Source: Rubrivivax gelatinosus IL144 (GTDB taxonomy: Bacteria > Pseudomonadota > Gammaproteobacteria > Burkholderiales > Burkholderiaceae_C). Taken from it: 64,000 bases of DNA. The stretch is from assembly GCF_000284255.1 (NCBI RefSeq), contig NC_017075.1, forward strand, positions 1,736,001 through 1,800,000, read 5' to 3'. Position 1 is the stretch's first letter. The number at the start of each line of letters is the position of its first letter. The notes under the pieces were generated by a model, which was not told the origin of the DNA, did not search any database, and saw nothing but the letters and a program-made list of their open reading frames with translations. The translations under genes were made by a program, and so were the position numbers. Shown here piece after piece: positions 38,632-46,415 of the stretch.

Positions 38632-40809
38632 TCAGGCGGCTGCCGGCGCGAGCGTGAACTCGAAACGCGCGCCGAGACCCGGCGCGCCGTAGGCGGCAAC
38701 CGTGCCGCCGTGGCGCTCGACGATGCGCTGCACGATGCTCAGCCCGACGCCGGTGCCGCCGTAGTCCTCTCCGGCGTGCAGCCGGCTGAAGGGCACGAAC
38801 AGGCGACCGGCGAGCGCCGGGTCGAAGCCGGCGCCGTTGTCCTCCACCGTCACGCGCAGCCGGCCGTCGTCCTGCAGGCTGGCGGCCAGCCGCACCCGCG
38901 GCTCTTCGACGCGGCGCGTGAACTTGGCGGCGTTGCCCAGCAGGTTGGCGAGCACGATGCGCAGCGCGCCCGGGCAGCCGTGCACCTTCAGGCCGGGCTC
39001 GATCGTCCAGGCCACCGGCGCGGCGCGCGGCAGCTCGGGCAGTTCGGCGGCGGCTTCCTCGGCCAGGCGGCTCAGGTCCACGGCTTCCATCGGCATCGCC
39101 TGCACCGTCGAGCGCGCCAGCAGCATCAGCGCCTCCAGCGTCTCGCGCATCGTGCGCGCGGCGCGCGCCTGCAGCGCCAGCAGCTCGCGGTCGCCGGCGT
39201 CCAGCCGCGCCGCGGCGCGCGTGCTCAGCAGCTGCGCCACGCCTTCGACGTGGCCGATCGGCGTGCGCAGCTCGTGCGCGAGCTGGCGCGAGAAGGCGTC
39301 GAGGTCGAGGTTAATCTGCTCGAGCTCGCGCGTGCGCTCGGCCACCGCCTGCTGCAGCGCCTCGTTGTCGCGGCGCAGCACGTCTTCGGCCTGCTTGCGC
39401 ACCGTGATGTCGCGGCCGACGCCGCGGTAGCCGAGGAACCGCCCCTGGCCGTCGAAGCGCGCGATGCCGCTGATCGACACCCAGTGGTGCGAGCCGTCGG
39501 CGGCCTGGGTCGGGAACTCGAAGGAGCGGAAGGGCCGGCGCGCGGCGAGGTCGGCGCGGTGCTGCTCCCACCACTCGGCCGGGGTCGCGGCGTGCACCTC
39601 CCAGCGCGTGCGGCCGTCGCCGGGTTCGTAGTAGTCGACGGCGCTGCGGTAGACGGCGCGGCCCACCGGCTGCAGCCGGTGCTCGGCGTCGGTCTCCCAG
39701 TACCAGTCGGAGGCCAGGTCGACCATCAGCGCCCAGCGCTGCTCGCTCTCGCGCTGGCGCTCGTAGTCGAGCTTGCGCGTGCTGATGTCGCGGCCCACGC
39801 CTTCGTAGCCGCAGAAGCGGCCCGCGGTGTCGTAGCGCGGGCGGCCGCTGAGCTGGATCCACAGCGCGTGCTCGCCGCGGCGCGATCGCGCCCGCAGCTC
39901 CAGGTCACGGAAGGACTCGCGCCGCGTCATGCGCTCGGCCAGCCAGTCCCAGCCCAGCGCCGGCGCGTCGTAGGCGCCGATCTCGTCGCGGCGGCGGCCC
40001 AGCAGCTCGCCGATCGGCCAGCCCAGCTGGGTCGTCAGCGGCGTCGAGCTCGACACCCAGGACAGGCGCATCTGCTCGTCGGTCTCCCAGTACCAGTCGG
40101 CCGACAGGTCGGCGAGCGCACGCCAGCGCCGTTCGGAGACCTCGGCCGGGGCGGCCTCGGGCGCGGTGAGCTCGGGCGCGACGGTGTCGCCGCTGCGCGC
40201 CAGCGTGTCGGAGAACTCGCGCAGCGCGCGGCGCAGGCGCCGGCGCTGGCGCCAAAGTCCGTGGGCCGGCAGCAGCAGCGTCAGCGCCAGCGCGGCCGAC
40301 AGCGCCTTCAGCCAGCGTTCCAGCCGCTCCTGGCGCAGCGCGACCTCGTGGCGCACGGCGGCGCCCACGTGGTCGGCGGTCTGGGCCAGGGCCTGCAGCT
40401 CGGCACGGTCGGCCTGCGGGCCCAGCGCCGCCAGCCGCGACTCCAGCAGCGTGATGCCCGGCGCTTCGAACCCGGCGCTGGCGCCGGCGGCCTTCAGCGC
40501 GGCGACGCGCCGCTTCAGCTCGGCGCTGCTGCGCAGGCGCTCGCCCGGCCCGGCGTCGGACGCGGTGGCCCAGGCCAGTTGCGAGGTCGCCGCGCCGAGG
40601 CCGTCGGCGGCCTCGGCGAGCGTGCCGCCGGGGCGCTGCTGCAGCAGCGCGATGAGCAGCGCCGCCGCGCAGGCCGGGCCGGCCAGCAGGACGATCCAGC
40701 GCCGTTCGGCGCAGCTCCGGAGTCTCTCCAGAAGGGTGCGGGCCGCCTCGGCGCCCGCGGCAGCAGAGCCCGGCGCAGACGCAGTCCAGGCAGTGTCGAT
40801 GTTTCCCAA
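38632..40809 (-). CDS. PAS-domain sensor histidine kinase
   Basis: 725 residues from a TTG at 40809, the only upstream start in frame, with no good ribosome-binding site; the exact start is uncertain. Two transmembrane helices (~38-58, ~166-186) bracket a helical periplasmic region. Two PAS/PAC domains follow (DLSADWYWETDEQMRLSWVS; DLASDWYWETDAEHRLQPVG), then HisKA with FSRQLAHELRTPIGHVEGVA and HATPase with NLLGNAAKFT, DNGAGFD and GGTGVGLSIVQRI. All catalytic boxes are intact. No partner response regulator is adjacent. It is convergent with the chemoreceptor gene. Confidence 0.88.
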   Translation of the reverse strand: MGNIDTAWTASAPGSAAAGAEAARTLLERLRSCAERRWIVLLAGPACAAALLIALLQQRPGGTLAEAADGLGAATSQLAWATASDAGPGERLRSSAELKRRVAALKAAGASAGFEAPGITLLESRLAALGPQADRAELQALAQTADHVGAAVRHEVALRQERLERWLKALSAALALTLLLPAHGLWRQRRRLRRALREFSDTLARSGDTVAPELTAPEAAPAEVSERRWRALADLSADWYWETDEQMRLSWVSSSTPLTTQLGWPIGELLGRRRDEIGAYDAPALGWDWLAERMTRRESFRDLELRARSRRGEHALWIQLSGRPRYDTAGRFCGYEGVGRDISTRKLDYERQRESEQRWALMVDLASDWYWETDAEHRLQPVGRAVYRSAVDYYEPGDGRTRWEVHAATPAEWWEQHRADLAARRPFRSFEFPTQAADGSHHWVSISGIARFDGQGRFLGYRGVGRDITVRKQAEDVLRRDNEALQQAVAERTRELEQINLDLDAFSRQLAHELRTPIGHVEGVAQLLSTRAAARLDAGDRELLALQARAARTMRETLEALMLLARSTVQAMPMEAVDLSRLAEEAAAELPELPRAAPVAWTIEPGLKVHGCPGALRIVLANLLGNAAKFTRRVEEPRVRLAASLQDDGRLRVTVEDNGAGFDPALAGRLFVPFSRLHAGEDYGGTGVGLSIVQRIVERHGGTVAAYGAPGLGARFEFTLAPAAA

Positions 40810-41099
40810 CGCAAGTCGTCAAGCAAGGCGCCGCACGCGGCGGCGCACAGGTGATTCGGTCGGAGGCCGCGGTCGTGGCCGGGTCTCTCGGTTTCGTGAA
40901 CAGGCCATTGTCGCGCCATTCCAGCGTGCAAATGCCAGTTGTCGGTGCAGCTGCACACTCGCTGTGCGCGTCATGCCCCTTGCCGGCGAAACCAGGCACT
41001 AAGCAAGCGCCGTGCACGAAACCTGTGCGTCGCAAACGAAACGGCCGGGTCGCGTGGGCGACCCGGCCGTCGGGGGATGAGGGCGCCGCGAGGCGCGGT
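40810..41099 (-). terminator. flgMN terminator and intergenic region
   Basis: A perfect 13-bp stem at 41041-41070 (ACGGCCGGGTCGC / GCGACCCGGCCGT, loop GTGG) is followed on the minus strand by TTTCGTTTGCG. It is a good terminator for flgM-flgN. The rest of this 290-bp gap (40810-41040) holds no gene that I recognise and presumably contains the promoter of the histidine kinase gene. Confidence 0.8.
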
Positions 41100-41498
41100 T
41101 CAGGCGAGCAGCGAGCCGCCTTGGCTGGCGCGGGTGCTGGCGCCGGCAGCGCCGTAGCCGCCGGTGCCCAGGTTGGGCAGCAGCACGTCGATCGCGCGGT
41201 CCAGCGCCGCGGTGGCGCGGGCCAGGGCCTCACGCTGCGCGGCGACCTGGCCGCTGGCGACGGCCAGCCGCTGGCGCAGCGGCATCGGCACGCCGCCTTC
41301 GCGCGCGGCGCGGGCGAAGTGCTCGACGGCCTGGGCCAGGGCACGGTGCAGGTCGCTGGCGGCGGACTCCACCGCGCCGGCGTCGCTGGCGGCCAGCGCC
41401 GCACCCAGCGCGGCCAGGCGCTGTTCCAGCGCCTGCAGCGGCGCTTCCAGTTCGGTGGCACGTTGCAGCGCGTGCATCTCGGCGGCGGTGGTCAGCAT
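41100..41498 (-). CDS. flgN: Flagellar export chaperone FlgN
   Basis: 132 residues, almost entirely helical (MHALQRATELEAPLQALEQR, AVESAASDLHRALAQAVEHF), as in FlgN, the chaperone for hook-filament junction proteins FlgK and FlgL. Sequence conservation is low in this family, so the call rests on size, helical pattern and location 16 bp downstream of flgM, the standard flgMN arrangement. An ATG at 41498 is used. Confidence 0.85.
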   Translation of the reverse strand: MLTTAAEMHALQRATELEAPLQALEQRLAALGAALAASDAGAVESAASDLHRALAQAVEHFARAAREGGVPMPLRQRLAVASGQVAAQREALARATAALDRAIDVLLPNLGTGGYGAAGASTRASQGGSLLA

Positions 41499-41514
41499 GA
41501 ACGCTTCGCCAGGG

Positions 41515-41808
41515 TCAGCGGTTGTAGGTCCGGCCCAGCAGTTCCTGGGCGTTCGAGATCAGCTTGTCGGCGATGGCCTCGTGGTTGACCTGGTAGTCGC
41601 CGTCGCGGATCGCCTGGGCGATGCGGCCGACCTTGGCAGAGTCGAAGCTGCCGTCGCCCGAATCGGTCGCCGCCAGTGCCGCGGCCGACAGCTGGACCTT
41701 CGCGCTGGGCTCGGCCGTGCTGTCTGGCGTGCGGGTCTGCGAAGTCGCCTTGCGTTCGCCGTTCACCGAGTTGGCGGACGACGTGGTATCGAGGAGACCG
41801 ATCTTCAT
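41515..41808 (-). CDS. flgM: Anti-sigma-28 factor FlgM
   Basis: 97 residues from the ATG at 41808 (MKIGLLDTTSSANSVNGERK). The N-terminal half is Ser/Thr-rich and unstructured-looking; the C-terminal half holds the FliA-binding helices (DSAKVGRIAQAIRDGDYQVN, EAIADKLISNAQELL). FlgM inhibits FliA until it is exported through the finished hook. A good sigma-28 promoter lies 56-82 bp upstream, forming the usual negative feedback. It is separated from flgA by 135 bp, so is not only read through from flgA. Confidence 0.95.
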   Translation of the reverse strand: MKIGLLDTTSSANSVNGERKATSQTRTPDSTAEPSAKVQLSAAALAATDSGDGSFDSAKVGRIAQAIRDGDYQVNHEAIADKLISNAQELLGRTYNR

Positions 41809-41863
41809 CTTGAACTCCAATGGGGGCCTCCCGGACGGGCGGACCTCCCTTGACATGATCGCT

Positions 41864-41890
41864 GTATCGGAGCGCCGGCGGGCAACTTTA
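41864..41890 (-). promoter_or_regulatory. Sigma-28 promoter of flgMN
   Basis: Minus strand: TAAAGTTG-N11-TCCGATAC. The -35 is the closest of all to the enteric TAAAGTTT. The -10 has the same T/C outer bases as that of fliC3. Confidence 0.87.
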
Positions 41891-41943
41891 GGGCCGGCAG
41901 GGATGAATTTTCGTCGGTCCCCTGAATGCGGGGGGATTCGGGC

Positions 41944-42663
41944 TCAAAGCGTGACATCGACCCGCCCTTCGGCCGTCGGCAGGCCGGTGAGGATGCGTCC
42001 GGCCTCGGTGCGCACGCGCACCGGCCGGCCTTCGATGCCGCGGGTCAGGGCTTCGCCGCGTGTCGAGACCGCGAAACCGTTGCCGCGCGCGACGATGTGC
42101 ACGGCGTCGCCGGCGGCGAACCACTCGCGGGCCTTCAGGTCGTCGACGCGCAGCGACTCGCCGGCCGCGAGGTTGCGCGCCAGCGTGCGGCCGGCCAGCG
42201 CCTCGACGGCGGCCAGCGGCGGTGTCGCCTCGGCGGCCCAGTCGACCTGGCCCAGCGTCAGCTGATCGGGCGCCAGCACGGTGCCCTGGGCCAGCGCCGA
42301 GACGGCGACTACGCCCGGGCCCCAGACCTTGACCGTCACCGGCAGGTAGACGTTCCAGGCCACGGCGCCGCCCTGGCAGCGCAGGCCGACACGCGCGCGG
42401 CCCCAGGGGCGCACGCCGGGCGGCAGGTAGGGTTCGATGCGCGGGCAGGGTGCGAGCTTCAGGCGCGGGTCCAGCGCGCCGGGCACGACCTCGACACGCA
42501 GGCCCGCGGGCGCGAGCGCCGCGGCGGCGTCGCCGGCGATGGCGCGCACGGCCTGCAGCGTCGCCGCGGGCAGTTCCTCGGCGCGGGCCGCCGGGCAGGC
42601 GGCCACCGCGGCCAGCGCCAGCGCGCCGGCCGTGCGTCGCAGGATCGACCCAGGCTTTTCCAC
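41944..42663 (-). CDS. flgA: Flagellar P-ring assembly chaperone FlgA
   Basis: 239 residues from a GTG at 42663. This start gives a clean signal peptide (basic KPGSILRRT, hydrophobic AGALALAAVAA, cleavage after ARA). A longer frame from an ATG at 42738 would run into the flgB promoter block and lacks a proper signal sequence. The mature part has the SAF-type fold: LPVTVKVWGPGVVAVSALAQ, VLAPDQLTLGQVD, RTLARNLAAGESLRVDDLKA and GRPVRVRTEAGRILTG. FlgA helps FlgI form the P ring in the periplasm. It is divergent from flgB. Confidence 0.93.
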   Translation of the reverse strand: MEKPGSILRRTAGALALAAVAACPAARAEELPAATLQAVRAIAGDAAAALAPAGLRVEVVPGALDPRLKLAPCPRIEPYLPPGVRPWGRARVGLRCQGGAVAWNVYLPVTVKVWGPGVVAVSALAQGTVLAPDQLTLGQVDWAAEATPPLAAVEALAGRTLARNLAAGESLRVDDLKAREWFAAGDAVHIVARGNGFAVSTRGEALTRGIEGRPVRVRTEAGRILTGLPTAEGRVDVTL

Positions 42664-42720
42664 CCGCCGCACTCTGCCAGCCGGCGCCCGCGGCACGGGC
42701 GCGAAAAAGGGGTGGAAGTG

Positions 42721-42746
42721 CCCGCTTATCGGGCTCATGTCCGGCG
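42721..42746 (+). promoter_or_regulatory. 26-bp conserved block upstream of flgB
   Basis: Matches the flhB block at 25 of 26 positions (T for A in CATGTCC) and sits 49 bp before flgB. TCATGTCC is followed after 11 bp by GCCCAGAA, which matches sigma-28 GCCGATAA at six of eight positions. Either a weak sigma-28 promoter or an FlhDC site is possible. Confidence 0.6.
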
Positions 42747-42794
42747 AGCGGCTGCCCAGAATCGGCCACGACCATCCGAAGGAGCGTGCGCCTC

Positions 42795-43247
42795 ATGATC
42801 AACCGCCTGACCGGACAGCTGGACTTCCAGGCTCAGGCGCTGGCGCTGCGCTCGGAGCGCCAGCGCGTGATCGCCAGCAACATCGCCAACGCCGACACGC
42901 CGGGCTACGTCGCGCGCGACTTCAATTTCTCGCAGGCGCTGCGCGACGCGACCGCCTCGCTGCCCCGCCCGCCGGCCAGCGGCGCGGCCAGCCCGACGGC
43001 GTCCAACGACCTCGGCGCGCCGATCGCCGGGCCGCTGCTCGACGGCGGCTTCGGCCGCCTGAAGCCGACGACCGACCTGCGCTACGCGACGCCGGCCCAG
43101 ACCAACCTGGACAGCAACACCGTCGACATGGACCGCGAGCGCGCCGCCTTCGCCGACAACGCGCTGAAGTTCGAGGCCTCGCTGCGTTTCATCAACGGCA
43201 GCGTCAGGACGATGACCGACGCGATGAAGAGCCCCAACCAGGGCTGA
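42795..43247 (+). CDS. flgB: Flagellar proximal rod protein FlgB
   Basis: 150 residues from the ATG at 42795 (MINRLTGQLDFQAQALALRS). The rod/hook N-terminal motif RQRVIASNIANADTPGYVAR and C-terminal NTVDMDRERAAFADNALKFE are typical. A GGAG ribosome-binding site is upstream. It is the first gene of flgBCDEF. A middle Pro/Ala/Ser-rich stretch is variable, as in the family. It is a type III export substrate without signal peptide. Confidence 0.96.
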   Translation: MINRLTGQLDFQAQALALRSERQRVIASNIANADTPGYVARDFNFSQALRDATASLPRPPASGAASPTASNDLGAPIAGPLLDGGFGRLKPTTDLRYATPAQTNLDSNTVDMDRERAAFADNALKFEASLRFINGSVRTMTDAMKSPNQG

Positions 43248-43262
43248 GGAGGGCACTGAAGC

Positions 43263-43682
43263 ATGAGCATGTTCCGCATCTTCGACGTCTCCGGCAGCGC
43301 GGTCAGCGCGCAGAGCCAGCGCCTGAACGTCGTCGCCTCCAACCTGGCCAACGCCGACACCGTGGCCGGCCCCGACGGCCAGGCCTACAAGGCCCGCCAG
43401 GTGGTGTTCCAGACCGCGTTGATGGACGCCGGCGGCGACCCCGCCAGTTCGGCCGGCGTGCGCGTCTCGACGATCAAGGAAGACGCGAGCCCCGGCCGGC
43501 GCGTGCACGACCCCAAGCACCCGGCGGCCGACGCCGAGGGCTACGTCACCTACAGCAACGTCAACGCCGTGCAGGAGATGGTCGACATGATCTCCGCCTC
43601 GCGTTCCTACCAGAACAACGTCGAGGTGATGAACACCGCGAAGAACCTGCTGCAGAAGACCCTGCAGATGGGCCAGTCCTGA
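43263..43682 (+). CDS. flgC: Flagellar proximal rod protein FlgC
   Basis: 139 residues. N-terminal FDVSGSAVSAQSQRLNVVAS followed by NLANADTV, and C-terminal SNVNAVQEMVDMISASRSYQ with NNVEVMNTAKNLLQKTLQMG, match the FlgC rod protein. It lies 15 bp after flgB with a GAGGAG-type ribosome-binding site. Nothing unusual. Confidence 0.97.
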   Translation: MSMFRIFDVSGSAVSAQSQRLNVVASNLANADTVAGPDGQAYKARQVVFQTALMDAGGDPASSAGVRVSTIKEDASPGRRVHDPKHPAADAEGYVTYSNVNAVQEMVDMISASRSYQNNVEVMNTAKNLLQKTLQMGQS

Positions 43683-43698
43683 CTGAACGGAACGCGCG

Positions 43699-44343
43699 AT
43701 GAGCACCACCGTCGATCCCTACGCCGCCATCAACACGCCGACCGAGAGCAAGAACTCGGGCAGCACCTCGGCCAGCGCCGACCGCTTCCTGAAGCTGCTG
43801 GTCGCGCAGATGCAGAACCAGGACCCGTTGAACCCGATGGACAACGCCCAGGTGACGAGCCAGATGGCGCAGATCAACACCGTCACCGGCATCGAGAAGC
43901 TCAACGAGACGGTCGGCACGCTGAACACGCAGTTCCTGCAGATGCAGGCGATGCAGGGCGCCTCGCTGGTCGGCCGCGACGTCACCGTCGAGGGCAAGCG
44001 CCTGGACGTGCGCGAGGGCGTCGGCGTCGGCGGCATGGATCTGTCGGGCACCGCCGACTCGGTCAAGGTCGACATCCTCGACGGCTCCGGCCGCGTCGTC
44101 GACACGCTGGACCTGGGCGCGGCCAAGGCCGGCCCGCACAGCTTCACCTGGGACGCGAGCAAGGTCGCCGACCCGAGCAACTACACCTTCCGCGTCACCG
44201 CCAAGCTCGGCGCCGCCAGCGTGACGTCGACCTCGCTGATGCGCGACACCGTCGCCGCGGTCAGCACCTCGGGCAATGCGCTCAAGCTCGAGCTCGCCCA
44301 CGCCGGCACCGTCGATTACAGCGCCATCAAGGCCTACAACTGA
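43699..44343 (+). CDS. flgD: Flagellar hook assembly scaffold FlgD
   Basis: 214 residues. The N-terminal export/cap region carries DRFLKLLVAQMQNQDPLNPM followed by TSQMAQINTVTGIEKLN, the FlgD signature. The C-terminal Ig-like/Tudor-like part includes DILDGSGRVVDTLDLGAAKA. FlgD caps the growing hook and is discarded. It lies 16 bp after flgC and 13 bp before flgE. Confidence 0.96.
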   Translation: MSTTVDPYAAINTPTESKNSGSTSASADRFLKLLVAQMQNQDPLNPMDNAQVTSQMAQINTVTGIEKLNETVGTLNTQFLQMQAMQGASLVGRDVTVEGKRLDVREGVGVGGMDLSGTADSVKVDILDGSGRVVDTLDLGAAKAGPHSFTWDASKVADPSNYTFRVTAKLGAASVTSTSLMRDTVAAVSTSGNALKLELAHAGTVDYSAIKAYN

Positions 44344-44356
44344 ACAGGACACCACG

Positions 44357-45652
44357 ATGAGCTTCCAGCAAGGCCTTTCCGGGCTCAACGCGACCAGCAA
44401 GAGCCTGGACGTGATCGGCAACAACATCGCCAACGCCAACACCTACGGCGCCAAGTTCTCGCGCGCCGAGTTCTCCGACATGTACGCCACCGCGCTCAAC
44501 GGCGCCGGCGTCAACAACGTCGGCATCGGCGTGAACCTGGCCGCGGTGTCGCAGCAGTTCACGCAGGGCAACATCTCGACCACCGGCAACGCGATGGACC
44601 TGGCGATCAACGGCGCCGGCTTCTTCCAGGTGACCGACGGCGTCAGCCCGACGCAGTACACGCGCAACGGCCAGTTCAAGGTCGACCGCGACGGCTACAT
44701 CGTCAACAACGACAAGCTCAAGCTGATGGGCTACCCGGCCGACGCGCTGGGCAACATCCAGCCCGGCCTGGCGCAGCCGCTGCAGCTGCCGACCTCGGGC
44801 ATCGCGCCGAACAAGACGACGAAGATGGAGATGGAGTTCAACCTCGACTCCCGCGCCGCCGTCACCGCCCCGGCCGCCTCGGTGACGCCGCAGATCGACT
44901 TCACCGACTCCAAGACCTACAACAACGCCACCTCGGTGACGGTGTACGACTCCAAGGGCCAGGACGTCGCGCTGACCTACTACTACCAGAAGTCGGGCGA
45001 CAACACCTGGAACGTCTACGTCACCGCCAACGGCCAGCCGGTCAACGGCACCGCCGCGGCACCGACGCCGTGGCAGACGCTGACCTTCTCCACCGACGGC
45101 AAGACGCTGACCTCGCCGTCGCCGGCCACGGCGCTGAACCTCACGCTCAACGGCCCGCTGACCAAGACCGACCCGAAGACCGGCGCGGTGACGACGACCA
45201 TCGTCACGCCGCTGTCGACCACCGTCTCGCTGGCCGGCGCCACGCAGTACGGCTCGACCTTCGGCGTCACCAACCTCACGCAGGACGGCTACGCGCCGGG
45301 CCAGCTGACCTCGATCACGATCGACGCCGACGGCGTCCTGCTGGCGCGCTACAGCAACGGCCAGAGCAAGCCCGCGGGCCAGCTCGAGCTGGCCAACTTC
45401 CGCAACCCGCAGGGCCTGCAGCCGCTGGGCGGCAACGTCTGGGCCAGCACCCACGCCTCGGGCGAGGCCGTGCTCGGCACGCCCAGCCAGGGCAACATGG
45501 GCGTGCTGCAGTCGGGCGCGCTGGAGGAATCGAACATCGACCTCACCGGCGAGCTGGTCAACATGATCACCGCCCAGCGCATCTACCAGGCCAACGCGCA
45601 GACCATCAAGACGCAGGACCAGGTCATGCAGACCCTGGTCAACATGCGCTGA
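44357..45652 (+). CDS. flgE: Flagellar hook protein FlgE
   Basis: 431 residues from the ATG at 44357 (MSFQQGLSGLNATSKSLDVI), with GNNIANANTYG as rod/hook motif. The D1/D2 centre contains DSKGQDVALTYYYQKSGDN, and C-terminal ESNIDLTGELVNMITAQRIY with QANAQTIKTQDQVMQTLVNM completes the coiled D0. An in-frame extension to 44276 overlaps flgD and is rejected. Length and ends are normal. Confidence 0.97.
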   Translation: MSFQQGLSGLNATSKSLDVIGNNIANANTYGAKFSRAEFSDMYATALNGAGVNNVGIGVNLAAVSQQFTQGNISTTGNAMDLAINGAGFFQVTDGVSPTQYTRNGQFKVDRDGYIVNNDKLKLMGYPADALGNIQPGLAQPLQLPTSGIAPNKTTKMEMEFNLDSRAAVTAPAASVTPQIDFTDSKTYNNATSVTVYDSKGQDVALTYYYQKSGDNTWNVYVTANGQPVNGTAAAPTPWQTLTFSTDGKTLTSPSPATALNLTLNGPLTKTDPKTGAVTTTIVTPLSTTVSLAGATQYGSTFGVTNLTQDGYAPGQLTSITIDADGVLLARYSNGQSKPAGQLELANFRNPQGLQPLGGNVWASTHASGEAVLGTPSQGNMGVLQSGALEESNIDLTGELVNMITAQRIYQANAQTIKTQDQVMQTLVNMR

Positions 45653-45677
45653 CGGCGCCGACGGCGGAGGCTGAAGC

Positions 45678-46400
45678 GTGGACCGGCTGATCTATTTGTC
45701 GATGGGCGGCGCCAAGGCGACGATGGAGCGCCAGGACGTGCTCGCCAACAACCTGGCGAACGCGTCGACGACGGGTTTTCGCGCCGAGCTGCAGGCCTTC
45801 CGCGCCGTGCCGGTGCGCGGCGACGGCGCCAGCACGCGCGTCTATTCGCTCGAGTCCACCGTCGGCTACGACGAGCAGGCCGGCCCGCTGCAGCAGACCG
45901 GCCGCAACCTCGACGTCGCGATGCGCGGCAAGTCCTGGCTGGCCGTGCAGTCGCTCGACGGCACCGAGGCCTACACGCGTGCCGGCGCGATGGAGATCAA
46001 CTCCGAAGGCGTGCTCGTCACGCCCTCGGGCCTGCCGGTGCTCGGCGACGGCGGCCCGATCACGGTGCCGGCCAACGCCACGGTGAACATCGGCGCCGAC
46101 GGCACCGTCTCGGCGGCCAGCAACGGCGGCAAGCCGCAGGCCATCGGCCGGCTGAAGATGGTCACGCCCGAGACGCCGCTGACCCGCGGCACCGACGGCC
46201 TGTTCCGCGGCGCCGACGGCGACCTGCCGGCCGACCAGTCTGCGCGGCTGCAGGACGGCGCGCTCGAGGGCAGCAACGTCAGCACCGTCGAGACCATGGT
46301 GCAGATGATCTCGGCGGCGCGCCAGTTCGAGCAGCAGATGAAGATGCTGCAGACCGCCGAGCAGAAGGAACAGTCGGCGACCAAGCTGCTCGGCCCCTGA
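45678..46400 (+). CDS. flgF: Flagellar proximal rod protein FlgF
   Basis: 240 residues from a GTG at 45678 (MDRLIYLSMGGAKATMERQD), GGAGG upstream. The rod motif VLANNLANASTTGFRAELQA and C-terminal LEGSNVSTVETMVQMISAAR are present. It is the last gene before the non-flagellar block; flgG, normally next, is 6.2 kb away. Its stop is 15 bp from the stop of the convergent glycosyltransferase gene. Confidence 0.96.
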   Translation: MDRLIYLSMGGAKATMERQDVLANNLANASTTGFRAELQAFRAVPVRGDGASTRVYSLESTVGYDEQAGPLQQTGRNLDVAMRGKSWLAVQSLDGTEAYTRAGAMEINSEGVLVTPSGLPVLGDGGPITVPANATVNIGADGTVSAASNGGKPQAIGRLKMVTPETPLTRGTDGLFRGADGDLPADQSARLQDGALEGSNVSTVETMVQMISAARQFEQQMKMLQTAEQKEQSATKLLGP

Positions 46401-46415
46401 GCGGCCGCGCCCGGC

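Noticed and set aside
42664..42738. ATG at 42738 as the flgA start
   Set aside because: It would extend flgA across the conserved flgB promoter block and bury the signal peptide behind ~25 extra residues. The GTG at 42663 gives a normal Sec signal.
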